Shown: positions 1-13,210, counted from the first letter of the stretch. The stretch is 64,000 bases of DNA from Paenibacillus sp. MBLB1832 (GCF_032271945.1 NZ_CP130319.1:3925001-3989000), one strand, 5' to 3'. A program made the numbers and translations. Notes: generated from the sequence alone by a model not told the origin.

Positions 1-62
1 TTCAACTCATAATACTTCAATGATGACACTCCTAACCAACTAAGCAGAATTGAGACAACCTT

Positions 63-86
63 AAGCTATCGTATGTTTCTTTAACG
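63..86. repeat. possible copy of intergenic repeat tail
   Basis: The stretch resembles the tail of the dispersed intergenic repeat seen at 707-814, 3205-3285, 3840-3931 and 4519-4544 (CTATCGT followed by a TTTCTTTAACG block). No gene is recognisable in bases 1-145. The match is partial, so this is a tentative assignment. Confidence 0.3.
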
Positions 87-145
87 TCATATAAACAAGA
101 TGTAATTCTCATGTTGTTATCGAACTTTCGTTCCCCTTTGAAAAG

Positions 146-616
146 TTATATGATTGCATTCTTTAATAAATCAGCTAAGCTCTCAGCTAACAGAACATTA
201 CTAAAATCATCATGGTATATTCGAAATACCTTTGGTTCTTCTGTAGTTAGATTGATAAAAATAGGGTCGCCGCTGCCATGTGAGCAAGTCGCTATATAAA
301 TATAACCGTCTTGTAATACTGAAATCCCAGGCTCATACTCAGTACATTCTTGAATTATGCTATTTACATCCCCCCACATCATATATGAAATTCCATCATA
401 ATCATCATCTGGTTCGTTTTCTTGGACTCCGAATTCAGCATCTATTATTGGGACGGTTGTATATAATTCATAAAACCACTCAGGTAATTTCGTTTTTAAT
501 TTGCGTTCTAACTCAATAATGTCGGCTTTACTTGCTATTTGCCCGACAAACTTTGGAAATTTAGTTTTGATCCTTTCAACTAAACTCTGAGCTTCAAAAA
601 TTATTTCGTTGGACAT
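146..616 (-). CDS. SMI1/KNR4 (SUKH) family protein
   Basis: This 156-residue cytoplasmic protein has the SMI1/KNR4 (SUKH) layout: an N-terminal helix, an LPEWFYELY block at residues 44-52, a central acidic stretch around 65-75, and a beta-rich C-terminal half with HGSGDPIFINL at 113-123 and a YHDDF segment near 134. In bacteria the family often consists of immunity proteins against polymorphic toxins or of housekeeping proteins of unknown role. No toxin gene is adjacent, so immunity is not supported here. The start has GGGAG about nine bases upstream. A second family member, broken, lies at 3298-3742. The family call is firm; the function is not known. Confidence 0.8.
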   Translation of the reverse strand: MSNEIIFEAQSLVERIKTKFPKFVGQIASKADIIELERKLKTKLPEWFYELYTTVPIIDAEFGVQENEPDDDYDGISYMMWGDVNSIIQECTEYEPGISVLQDGYIYIATCSHGSGDPIFINLTTEEPKVFRIYHDDFSNVLLAESLADLLKNAII

Positions 617-706
617 GATTATTTGCTCCCGTCTCTATGGAAGATCTACATGCCGAATGCATAATTTCGTGAATTTTCTAAGCATGTAGGTATTTGCGAA
701 ATGATT

Positions 707-814
707 AAACTATCCTGCCCGTTTAATGGAGTGAAGGAGTGAAGGAGTGAAGGAGTGAAGGGCTGAGGCGACAGCCCTTCAGATGTTTAACTATAGTTTC
801 CCGTTAGCTTAATC
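707..814. repeat. intergenic repeat with hairpin, copy A
   Basis: The element begins with AAACTATCCTGCCC, contains an 8-base tandem repeat (GGAGTGAA, about four copies at 728-759) that runs into a hairpin with arms GAAGGGCTG (757-765) and CAGCCCTTC (772-780), and ends with AACTATAGTTTCCCGTTAGC. The same head and tail sequences recur in other gaps between 1.8 and 5.2 kb. It lies between two minus-strand genes and its hairpin could act as a terminator for the gene at 146-616 only if transcription were reversed, so its role is unclear. Confidence 0.55.
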
Positions 815-833
815 CATAGTATTGTTATTTTGT

Positions 834-1790
834 TTAAGCATTAGCACGTGTTGAATACCAAGCCAACACTCGTAAGGCGCGGAGAGTGTTCCAGCGACTA
901 GGCTCGACTTCCACACCTTCCATGTCGAAGTGAACTCGATCGGAGTGAGGATTCTCCAGTGGCCATCTCCCGTTCTGGTCTTGTTTCTTAGCCACCATAC
1001 CGACAGCCTCGGCGACCCGTTCATCGGGTTCGACACCAGCGCTGCGTAAGTAATCCAACCCCCGCAACAAGTCGTAATGCCACGTGGTCGGGAACGAGAA
1101 ACTTGTCCAATTTGGATCGATCACTTCGCCGGATGACAGGGACCTCAACATGCGACGCTCCAGAAGGTACTCTTGTCCCCGAATGCGAGCTTCGGTCACC
1201 GCAACAGTTTCACCCTTAGCCTTCTCGTACTCTAATAGCCCTTCCAAGATACAGATGGTGCTGTGAAACGAAGATCGTCTACTTTTCGGAGCGTCGCAAT
1301 TCCAGCCTCCGTCCTCAAGCTGCTCACCGAGGAGTCGATCGACCAGCCGATCACTTGCCTCTCCGAAGTAGGCTCCCACTCCGAGGATCCAACCATTGAC
1401 ACAGGGCTCGGTCTCGCCGTCGAAGTAGGGTAGGCCGCCCATTTGCTGCGGCCAGATGATATGATCACGCACAAGGCCGATCGATCTGCGTGCTTCCTCA
1501 CCCAAGGGATCCAGGCCTAGATCCTTCAATAGCAGCAAGGTGTAGCTTGTGCATAGCCAGTTCCTGGCGTCGGCGTCACCGCCCCAATTGCCCTTGGAAG
1601 ATTGCAGTTCGAGGACTCGGGCGCCCCAACCTTCCGTGGCAATCCGCGACCGCTCTGCAGCAACACGGTCATCGGTCTCTTCGGTTAGGTCACGCATTAC
1701 CTGCCAACGAATTGCAGGATCCCCGTTAAGCAGCCACTCTAGTACCGATTTCTTTGGTTTCTGGATTTGCCATTCGGGATTTATTGTCAT
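834..1790 (-). CDS. prenyltransferase/squalene-cyclase repeat (QW-motif) protein
   Basis: The 318-residue protein is built of alpha-helical repeats carrying QW-type motifs at residues 62-71 (LQSSKGNWGG), 157-166 (QLEDGGWNCD) and 270-277 (QDQNGRWP). These are hallmarks of the alpha/alpha-barrel fold of squalene-hopene cyclases and prenyltransferase beta subunits. At half the length of a true squalene-hopene cyclase (about 630 residues), and lacking a DxDD motif that I can see, it is not a classical triterpene cyclase. The N-terminal segment WLLNGDPAIRWQVMRDL is typical of short uncharacterised cyclase-like proteins of Firmicutes. The start is supported by AAGGAGG seven bases upstream. The substrate is unknown. 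Confidence 0.65.
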   Translation of the reverse strand: MTINPEWQIQKPKKSVLEWLLNGDPAIRWQVMRDLTEETDDRVAAERSRIATEGWGARVLELQSSKGNWGGDADARNWLCTSYTLLLLKDLGLDPLGEEARRSIGLVRDHIIWPQQMGGLPYFDGETEPCVNGWILGVGAYFGEASDRLVDRLLGEQLEDGGWNCDAPKSRRSSFHSTICILEGLLEYEKAKGETVAVTEARIRGQEYLLERRMLRSLSSGEVIDPNWTSFSFPTTWHYDLLRGLDYLRSAGVEPDERVAEAVGMVAKKQDQNGRWPLENPHSDRVHFDMEGVEVEPSRWNTLRALRVLAWYSTRANA

Positions 1791-2027
1791 CTTGATTCCT
1801 CCTTACTTTGGTCACGTACATACTCCGTATCTTCTTTAGCTGCTTTCGACTATCGTTAACTAATTATCTTTTATATTCTTGATGCGACTAAACAATCCTG
1901 CCCAATAGCTTAACGCGGCTGACCGTTTTTACTGGCAACCGCGCACTTTTTGTTCAATGAGCTTTCGTTCTGTCATTTAGCGTGGAACACGGCAGTAAAT
2001 CGGCATGGGCCGCCTTTTAGTCTTCTC

Positions 2028-2945
2028 CTATTGATTTATATCGTTGTGTTGCGTCTGTATCATAGTTTCATGACTTGCATTTATCTCTTTCTTTCGGAAC
2101 AATTTCCACTTCAACCATCTCCAGCCTCCACCCAATATTGCTAGGATCAGGATCCAAAACTTTTTGAAAATCAGGAGTATTACTGCGAGTAATCCGACTT
2201 TTTTGGCAACAGCGAGTCCTACTCCGCCCAGAATTAATGCGGTGAGACCAAATTTCGATACTTTGTCGGTAGATGGATTAAAATCTTCATATCGCTGCCC
2301 TGTTTTTTGTGTAATTTTTGGTAACACTCCGCTTGCCACCAATTGCTGATCCTGATTACGATGGGTAGGATCCGTCACCAATATAGCTGAAATATAACCA
2401 GTTCGGGTTAGGATTCGTTCATCATAGTTGACCAACTCATGACCTGACTGCTTCTCTCGTGCCGCAAGCGACCAAGTAAGACTATGGAGCTTTTCATCAT
2501 AAAAGGGCTTTACGTCCCATCCTGTTACCTCTAGCTGTCGATCTATAGGCAGGTGGGAATTCTGATTTTCCGTCCCCTTACGATAACTATCAAGTAGATT
2601 GTTAGCATCAATCTTTGTTTTTTCATCATCTTTGATGTGACCGGATTCGGTATATTCCAAATAAAGTGCCCACTTCTGGTTAGGATCTACCGGATAAACG
2701 CTGCCGATTTCATTTCCTGAGGGAATATCTTGGTATGATTTCATAATGGTTTTAGTGTCTTCCCCATTCAAAAACACAAATTCTTTACCCAGATCCAGCG
2801 TGCTAGTTGAGCCGAGATCGACAACAACCCCGCCTTTGATCCAATTCACTTTAGGTGTTGTGGGTGCAGGAGTTTCCGCTGCAATTACAATCCATGGCAA
2901 GACGAATATCAAGATCAAACTTAGCACGAAAATTCTTTTTAGCAT
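2028..2945 (-). CDS. DUF2167 family membrane protein
   Basis: The product has a classic signal peptide (MLKRIFVLSLILIFVLPW then IAAETPAP), a soluble extracytoplasmic domain of about 210 residues, and one or two hydrophobic segments near the C terminus (LTALILGGVGLAVA and FWILILAILGGGW), then a basic tail. This matches DUF2167 family proteins, predicted membrane-anchored proteins of unknown function. An in-frame start 36 bases upstream (2981) is possible, but the start at 2945 has a GGAAAAAGG ribosome binding site and gives a normal signal peptide, so I prefer it. It appears monocistronic. Confidence 0.7.
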   Translation of the reverse strand: MLKRIFVLSLILIFVLPWIVIAAETPAPTTPKVNWIKGGVVVDLGSTSTLDLGKEFVFLNGEDTKTIMKSYQDIPSGNEIGSVYPVDPNQKWALYLEYTESGHIKDDEKTKIDANNLLDSYRKGTENQNSHLPIDRQLEVTGWDVKPFYDEKLHSLTWSLAAREKQSGHELVNYDERILTRTGYISAILVTDPTHRNQDQQLVASGVLPKITQKTGQRYEDFNPSTDKVSKFGLTALILGGVGLAVAKKVGLLAVILLIFKKFWILILAILGGGWRWLKWKLFRKKEINASHETMIQTQHNDINQ

Positions 2946-3297
2946 ATTATATTTCCTTTTTCCAGCGAGAGTCTTACACATCGAAATATTCCCCCAGTAT
3001 TTGTAATTTCAATCATACATTTTCGATATTTTTTTCCATTTTCCTCCTACTGTTTAATTATTTATGGTAGATATGTATAAACCCACTATTTCAGTTGTTT
3101 GAAGTAAATAAAGGTTAGACTGCAGTTGTTGATTTAACGTGGTTTCCCAGGTAGAAATCGCAAGCATATAATAAATAATTGTTAGACTGATCTATAAAAA
3201 GAAACAGCAGCGAACCAAGACTTGAAAAATAAAGTCTTAGACTGCTGCTGGCTCAATTTGAACTATCGTTCTTTCGTTAACGCAATAAAATAATGTT
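2946..3297. other. non-coding gap with hairpin and repeat tail
   Basis: This gap of about 350 bases is AT-rich and holds no recognisable gene. Its right end contains the hairpin and repeat tail described at 3205-3285. The left part presumably carries the promoter of the DUF2167 gene, but I could not identify convincing -35/-10 elements. Confidence 0.5.
3205..3285. repeat. intergenic repeat with hairpin, copy C
   Basis: A bulged hairpin pairs CAGCAGC (3205-3211) plus AAGACTT with AAGTCTT plus CTGCTGCTG (up to 3250). It is followed by the repeat tail AACTATCGTTCTTTCGTTAA (3261-3280). On the minus strand the hairpin lies just downstream of the broken SMI1/KNR4 gene and could have been its terminator. 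Confidence 0.45.
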
Positions 3298-3742
3298 TTA
3301 ATCTTCATAATCCCAATTACATAAACCCGTTAGAAATGAATTGAAGTTATTAGCCAATTCAATATTGAATCCGCTATCGCTCTCAATATATATTACTGGA
3401 GGTTCATTGTCACAATTGCGCTAATCTAAAGCAATCCACCAATGACCCTCGCCTGATATGATGATAAGTTTCTCTGGTAGTCCCCATTCTCTGATTAAGT
3501 AAGAACTTTGTAGTAGGAGCTATACAATATATGTGGTCAACCTTAATATGGTCATCTGCCCATTCAGTTGGAATCGTAGTAGGATATGCATCAAAATTTA
3601 TGTATCCTCCGTTTTGCCACTTAAGTAAGGCTAATAAGGATTCAGGTAGTTTGACCTTTAATTCTTTTTCTGCATTTGCCACCATTTCTTTTGTAAGGGG
3701 GTGTAACTTGAAGTAATCACTTTCCTGACTCCAAAATTCCAA
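3298..3742 (-). pseudogene. SMI1/KNR4 family pseudogene (frameshift and internal stop)
   Basis: The first ~75 codons encode a normal SMI1/KNR4 N-terminal half (KLPESLLALLKWQNGGYI). The reading frame then shifts around 3490-3515: the shifted frame gives the family's second half, YLIREWGLPEKL, then GEGHWWIALD, then an in-frame TAG at 3421-3423 exactly where the family normally has tyrosine (ALDYRNCDNE), then EPPVIYIESDSGF and a tail ending NWDYED with TAA at 3298-3300. Two independent lesions in one gene make a sequencing error unlikely and indicate decay. The intact relative at 146-616 is different enough that this is not a recent copy of it. Confidence 0.8.
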
Positions 3743-3839
3743 AGTAAGAGCCCCTTTCTTATAGCTTTTACCAATGATATTACCATTTTTATATGTTATT
3801 GTTTATAAATTTTCACCGATTACTGTACATTACATTGAG

Positions 3840-3931
3840 TTATCCTGCCCTTTAACGGCGAAAAGGCAGCCGCATGATGTTGGCTGCCTCGTTACAGTCA
3901 GTATTAAGCTAAAGTTTCTCGTTAGTTTCAA
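3840..3931. repeat. intergenic repeat with hairpin, copy D
   Basis: The head TTATCCTGCCCTTTAACGG is followed by a strong hairpin (GGCAGCC at 3865-3871 and GGCTGCC at 3882-3888) and by a tail resembling AGCTAAAGTTTCTCGTTAG. This is the clearest full-length copy beside that at 707-814. On the minus strand it lies between the stop of the gene at 3956 and the start of the pseudogene at 3742, so it may serve as a terminator for the former. Confidence 0.55.
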
Positions 3932-3955
3932 TAATCGCTACACACAAGGGGTCTG

Positions 3956-4396
3956 TTACAAATCCTTTGAATTCAGATACACATAAACTACGTATTTTTC
4001 TCCCAGTTGTACAAGAAGTAATTCAGATTGCATTTGACCTTGAATCGTAAATATCTTTGTCCCAACTTGGAGTTTAGTTGCCATGTAATCTTCGAAAGTA
4101 TTTCCATCTTTGTACTCTTTTCTTACCTTGCCTAACTCATGATTAATTTTCAAATCCATTTGTTTATATTTCTCCTGATCTTCGACACGTTTATAAAAAC
4201 GTGCACCATAGACACATAGAATGTCCGCGTCTTTGTTCTGTTTAAATATCTTCTCTGATGTTGAAATTCTTTCCATTTGACTAATCTTATTTGCCTCTTC
4301 AATTTTTGGGTCTTTATAGCATCCAATTATTATTAATAGCAAAATGCATGAGACGATAACAACAGGTCCCGCCACGATAAATAGTATTTTTTTCAC
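3956..4396 (-). CDS. small predicted membrane-anchored protein, function unknown
   Basis: The 146-residue product starts with a hydrophobic segment (residues 4-25) followed by GC at 25-26, which could be a lipobox-like cleavage site or simply the end of an anchoring helix. The rest is charged and hydrophilic, with a likely helical region (residues 30-60) and a beta-rich end (TKIFTIQGQ, LLLVQLGEKYVVYVYL). The start codon is GTG with GGTGGTG upstream. I do not recognise a family. It stands alone between two repeat elements. Confidence 0.6.
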   Translation of the reverse strand: MKKILFIVAGPVVIVSCILLLIIIGCYKDPKIEEANKISQMERISTSEKIFKQNKDADILCVYGARFYKRVEDQEKYKQMDLKINHELGKVRKEYKDGNTFEDYMATKLQVGTKIFTIQGQMQSELLLVQLGEKYVVYVYLNSKDL

Positions 4397-4518
4397 TGAT
4401 TCACCACCTACATTATCTGACGTTCATGCCTTGTATTTGTTTCGTTCATATTTATCATTTCTACGGCCCCTTACTTTACTTTAACAAACAAAAGAGGAGC
4501 TGCTCGAAGCACCCCCTT

Positions 4519-4544
4519 AAACTATAGTTCTTTCGTTAGCGTAA
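4519..4544. repeat. intergenic repeat tail, copy E
   Basis: AAACTATAGTTCTTTCGTTA matches the tail of the repeat copies at 707-814 and 3205-3285. It lies immediately downstream (minus sense) of the VOC gene. The hairpin part is weak in this copy. Confidence 0.4.
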
Positions 4545-4558
4545 CAGATACCGATTTA

Positions 4559-5008
4559 TTACTTGAGCTGCTCGCTCAATCCGACGATGATGCCTTCGGG
4601 ACCGCGGATGTAGGCGAGTCGATTCGTGTCCCCGTATTGCACCACTTCGCCGACCAGTTCGGCGCCATGGGCTAGCAGGCGCGCGACCACGTCATCGATG
4701 TCATCGACGGCGAACATGATGCGGCGGATCCCGAGTTCGTTCACCGGAGCCTTCTCCGGCCCAGTTCTGATCGCATCCGGCGTGTGGAACTTGTCCAGCT
4801 CGATCCGTCCGTGGCCGTCCGGAGTGCGCATAAACACGAGGGTAGCATGGACGTTCTGAAGGCCAATGAGACGATCTACGGAGGAGCCCTCGACGGTCGT
4901 TTCGCCCTCCAACTCGAATCCGAGCTGGAGAAAGAAGGCTTTAACGGCTTCGAGATCGTCAACGACGATAAGGACGTTGTCCATTCGAAGTAATTTATTT
5001 TTTGTCAT
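4559..5008 (-). CDS. VOC (glyoxalase/bleomycin resistance-like) family protein
   Basis: The 149-residue product shows two beta-alpha-beta-beta-beta modules of the vicinal oxygen chelate fold: RMDNVLIVVDDLEAVKAFF at the N terminus and GIRRIMFAVDDIDDVVARLL in the second half, ending GPEGIIVGLSEQLK. Such proteins include metal-dependent isomerases, dioxygenases and antibiotic-binding proteins; substrate cannot be told from sequence. An upstream in-frame ATG exists at 5041, but the ATG at 5008 has a near-perfect AAGGAG eight bases upstream. It appears monocistronic and is more GC-rich than its neighbours. Confidence 0.8.
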   Translation of the reverse strand: MTKNKLLRMDNVLIVVDDLEAVKAFFLQLGFELEGETTVEGSSVDRLIGLQNVHATLVFMRTPDGHGRIELDKFHTPDAIRTGPEKAPVNELGIRRIMFAVDDIDDVVARLLAHGAELVGEVVQYGDTNRLAYIRGPEGIIVGLSEQLK

Positions 5009-5123
5009 AGTTTTATCTCCTTGTGAATTAAAAGTCATCATCTCTATTTAAAGCTGTCCTCAATTAAGTTTATGTCTAAGCGTCTCTGTCATAAAGTTAT
5101 TCAGTTGCTGCAGGGTCTTATTC

Positions 5124-5148
5124 AGCTAACGTACTCGTTAGCTTAACG
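5124..5148. repeat. intergenic repeat tail, copy F
   Basis: AGCTAACGTACTCGTTAGCT followed by TAACG resembles the common repeat tail (ACTCGTTAGCTTAACG). It occupies the gap between the phosphotransferase remnant and the VOC gene. Confidence 0.35.
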
Positions 5149-5198
5149 AAAAATGGTTAATCACGGGCATCCTTTTCCTCATCATTGTTTTGCATTAT

Positions 5199-5822
5199 CT
5201 AAATATTTCCTAACAGAGCGGACATATTCTTTTGATTTTCAGCAAGCCAAATCATTTCCTTTGCGAAACGAGCTGGAGGTATACTATGTTGATCCATGTT
5301 AGTATTTATCCACCATGTACTTTCCATATACCACAACAACTGTAATGAATTTGTTAAGTAACCCTCCACCACGGTGCGTTCCTCGCTGTAACCTTCAATG
5401 AACGCTGAAGCAAGGGAGACATCTAAATTAACATCTAAGGCACATGACATAACAGCACGAGCAACATCAAGTTGCGGATAGTCATATTTTAGTCGATCAA
5501 AATCTAGAATTGCAGTTAATCGTTTATCATCGAATAATAAATTATCGACCCAAAGGTCACGATGAGCCCAGCCTAATTGAAGTAATTCGAGTATTTCTAT
5601 ATTTATATCTTCAGTTGCTTTACGTTGAGTTTCAATGTCAGCAAGCAACTGAGTTTTACCAGCTTCCTTTGTCTTTTCCCAAACTGAGTTCCAATGTTCT
5701 AAACGCTCCTCACGGCTTGAAGGAATAAATGCAATTGGAGTCGTGTAAAAATGACCGTTATAATTAATACCCTCACTAGTTATCTTAGCAATATCCAACG
5801 GCAGTAAATTTGTTAATATCAC
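5199..5822 (-). pseudogene. aminoglycoside phosphotransferase-family protein, N-lobe missing
   Basis: The 207 residues correspond to the C-terminal lobe of an APH/choline-kinase-like phosphotransferase. The catalytic loop HRDLWVDN is at residues 87-94 and the metal-binding DFD at 107-109, then a helical C-terminal lobe. The N-terminal ATP-binding lobe (about 100 residues with the conserved lysine) is absent. The apparent GTG start at 5822 has AAGGAGG nine bases upstream, and an overlapping ATG (5829) in another frame runs into a stop after 14 codons. Upstream there is only about 160 bases before a divergent gene. I infer a truncated, probably inactive remnant, though it could still be translated. 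Confidence 0.6.
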
Positions 5823-5984
5823 TATTCATCACCTCCTTCTCTTAAATCTAGTAAACTATCTTAGTAACATTATTGACTCAACTACTAGAATTGATACATA
5901 TAATAATTAAAATAAGATTTGATATCAAACGGCGTATGTCTCTTCTTTTTTCCTTTGTCTACACTTTATATAAGAGGTGTAGAC

Positions 5985-6326
5985 ATGTCTGATCATATTT
6001 TGAAATATATAGGATCTCGGATACGGGATTACCGTAAGGAAAAGGGACTTTCCCAAGAGCAGTTAGGTGAAAAAGCTGGATTTCATTTTTCTTATATCGG
6101 TGGTATTGAAAGAGCTGAGAAAAACATTTCCATGCTTAATTTAGCCAAAATTGCTGAAGCATTGGATATTGAGGTTCACGATTTATTCAGTTATTCAAAA
6201 AATATCAAAACGAAATTAAGCGAAAAAGAAGAGGAAATACAGGAAATTGTAGACATACTCCTGAGGCATAATATACGAGATGTGAAGAAGGCTAAAGTTA
6301 TCATTAAAGAGGTATTTAAAGATTAA
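5985..6326 (+). CDS. XRE-family helix-turn-helix transcriptional regulator
   Basis: The 113-residue protein has a lambda-Cro/C1-type helix-turn-helix at residues 10-62 (RIRDYRKEKGLSQEQLGEKAG, then SYIGGIER), followed by a short charged helical tail with EKEEEIQEIV. It resembles small XRE repressors and restriction-modification controller proteins, but no restriction system is adjacent. An upstream ATG at 5919 is in frame; the ATG at 5985 has AGAGG seven bases upstream and fits the family start, so I chose it. A strong terminator follows at once. It is divergent from the truncated phosphotransferase. Confidence 0.8.
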   Translation: MSDHILKYIGSRIRDYRKEKGLSQEQLGEKAGFHFSYIGGIERAEKNISMLNLAKIAEALDIEVHDLFSYSKNIKTKLSEKEEEIQEIVDILLRHNIRDVKKAKVIIKEVFKD

Positions 6327-6363
6327 TAACCCCATTCTCAAATTTGAGAACGGGGTTATTTTT
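6327..6363 (+). terminator. rho-independent terminator of XRE gene
   Basis: Arms AACCCCATTCTCAAA and TTTGAGAACGGGGTT form a long perfect stem followed by ATTTTTC. It begins directly after the stop codon of the XRE gene. Confidence 0.9.
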
Positions 6364-6380
6364 CACTATTTCTAACTTTG

Positions 6381-6424
6381 TTGCTTGTTGTTCACAACCT
6401 CTTGAGGTTGTGAACAACAAGCAA
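6381..6424. repeat. perfect 44-bp palindrome (21-bp arms)
   Basis: The arms TTGCTTGTTGTTCACAACCTC (6381-6401, 21 bases) and their exact complement (6404-6424) are separated by only TT. No T-run follows on either strand, so it is not an ordinary terminator, and a two-base loop would favour a cruciform or a protein-binding dyad. It lies 58 bases before a small broken reading frame. Origin and role are unknown. Confidence 0.75.
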
Positions 6425-6482
6425 GGTAGAATCAAAAAGTTAGGATTTGTGCTAAATTCAATCTTAAGATGGAGTGAATGCA

Positions 6483-6644
6483 ATGGAAAAAGTGAATTCT
6501 TCAGAGGAATTAATGGATTATATTATCAATAAGGATCTTAGTAATTCAGTATGTTAATTTTTTATTCCTGGTAAAGGTAACGCAGAGCTCGAGTCCAAAC
6601 CGACCAACGACGACCTCCTTCTCGCCGTCATCCAAAATATGTGA
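6483..6644 (+). pseudogene. small reading frame with in-frame stop, probable gene remnant
   Basis: A GGAG eight bases upstream of ATG 6483 begins a 24-codon frame (MEKVNSSEELMDYIINKDL then SNSVC) ending in TAA at 6555-6557. The same frame stays open after the stop for 28 more codons (FFIPGKGNAELES..., ending LLLAVIQNM) to TGA at 6642-6644. The composition on both sides of the stop is protein-like, which suggests a decayed small gene or two fused remnants. I do not recognise the family. The remaining gap to 6719 shows nothing identifiable. Confidence 0.35.
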
Positions 6645-6719
6645 AAATCCACGTATTTCAGCTTGCAGCCGGCGCCAAACCCATATGACGAAATTCAGAC
6701 ATAAGCCCAGAACTACACA

Positions 6720-6766
6720 TTAAACCAACACCGCATCAACCCAGGTAGGGGGCGGTGTTGGTTTAA
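6720..6766 (-). terminator. terminator hairpin downstream of heparinase-type lyase gene
   Basis: Arms TTAAACCAACACCGC (6720-6734) and GCGGTGTTGGTTTAA (6752-6766) form a 15-bp stem just beyond the stop codon of the lyase gene. Flanking A/T bases make it potentially bidirectional. Confidence 0.8.
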
Positions 6767-6770
6767 ATGC

Positions 6771-11984
<5,214 letters not shown>

Positions 11985-12040
11985 TTACATTTTATGATTG
12001 AGTTCCTACCCTTCTTCTTGATGCACCACCACCTTTCAAG

Positions 12041-12065
12041 AAAAAAGGGGCATTGTTGTTGCCCC
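12041..12065 (-). terminator. rho-independent terminator after GH88 gene
   Basis: On the minus strand GGGGCAACAACAATGCCCC is followed by TTTTTTC, a textbook terminator. It lies between the stop of the GH88 gene (12083) and the start of the lyase gene (11969) and uncouples the two. Confidence 0.85.
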
Positions 12066-12082
12066 CCAAAGCCTGCCCACCT

Positions 12083-13210
12083 TTAACCCAACATCTTCTT
12101 TAATTTACATATTGCTTCAACGTAGTAATAATCACCATAAATCATTGGACCGTTAAATACTTCCGCTCTCGTATAAATGCCCTTATGGAAAGCACCTGTA
12201 CCATAGTCCAATAAGCCTTCGTTCGTATGATCCCAAATCGCGCACTTCTCATCGAGAGCACGAAGAATAGCAATGGCCGATTCCAGATACACACGCTGCT
12301 CCGCTGGAGGGACAGCCTTGGCAATCTCGATCAGGCCGCAAGCCGTTATCGCCCCTGCACTACTGTCGAGCAACTCCGAATCTTCCGGCTGACGATAATC
12401 GCAAGGCGGAACGTAGCCATGAAGCGGTAAGCAGGTCATGACATAATGGGCAATCCGCTTGGCCGTATCGAGATATTCCTGCTTCCCTGTCCAATGATAG
12501 GACTGGGCGAATCCATAGAGCGCCCAGCTCTGACCGCGTGACCAAGACGACCCGACTTCATAGCCTTGACCCCGGGGTGTTTCCAGCACTTCGCCATTCG
12601 TCTCGTCATAGATAACGATGTGATGCACTGATCCGTCCGGACGAACGAAGTCACGCATGACTTTATCCGCATGCATCGTCCCGATATGCGTGAAGCGTGC
12701 ATCCTTGCTCTTCTCGCTGGCCCAGAACAACAGCGGTATGTTCATCATGCAGTCGATGATCGCCCACCCTGCCTTGTTATCCCCGTTCCAGGCGCGAATA
12801 TAGCCGCCTGCAATATTGGCTCTGCCGGACAGCACGTTCGCTGCGAGCAATCCTCGCTGACGAGCACGATCGTCGCCGGTCAGCTCATGATTCATGACGC
12901 TGGACAACAGCCACATGAAGCCGACATCATGGTGCAGCTTGTCATACTCGTGCAACACCTGATCCATTTTCTCCTCAATGCTCTGGGCATACGTGCGGTA
13001 GATCTCCTCTTTCGTCTCCCGGTACATATGCCACAGGATGCCAGCCCAGAACGTGTTCGTCCACCAATCCATCAAATCTTGCCAATCGTCGTAAACGCCG
13101 TCAATGGTCTTAAACGGCATACCGTCCTTGATACGCCTTGACGTAACAGAAAGCTTTCTCTCGATCTTACTCCACGTATTCTCAATGAAAGACGTGTGAT
13201 GCTGTTGCAA
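12083..13210 (-). CDS. GH88 unsaturated glucuronyl hydrolase
   Basis: The 375-residue cytoplasmic enzyme matches GH88 unsaturated glucuronyl hydrolases over its whole length. These hydrate the C4-C5 double bond left by polysaccharide lyases and release a keto-uronate. The two catalytic aspartates appear as D95 in HHDVGFMW and D153 in IIDCMMN, at the spacing seen in the Bacillus enzyme; SSWSRGQSWALYGF is also typical. The start is TTG with AAAGGATGAG upstream, six bases after the permease stop, so it is translationally linked to the transporter. This supports uptake of unsaturated disaccharides made by the secreted lyase. Whether heparin-, chondroitin- or another oligosaccharide is used cannot be read from sequence. 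Confidence 0.9.
   Translation of the reverse strand: MQQHHTSFIENTWSKIERKLSVTSRRIKDGMPFKTIDGVYDDWQDLMDWWTNTFWAGILWHMYRETKEEIYRTYAQSIEEKMDQVLHEYDKLHHDVGFMWLLSSVMNHELTGDDRARQRGLLAANVLSGRANIAGGYIRAWNGDNKAGWAIIDCMMNIPLLFWASEKSKDARFTHIGTMHADKVMRDFVRPDGSVHHIVIYDETNGEVLETPRGQGYEVGSSWSRGQSWALYGFAQSYHWTGKQEYLDTAKRIAHYVMTCLPLHGYVPPCDYRQPEDSELLDSSAGAITACGLIEIAKAVPPAEQRVYLESAIAILRALDEKCAIWDHTNEGLLDYGTGAFHKGIYTRAEVFNGPMIYGDYYYVEAICKLKKMLG

Noticed and set aside
728-759. Short tandem repeat as a CRISPR-like or VNTR coding feature
   Set aside because: The unit is only 8 bases with no spacers and lies outside any reading frame.
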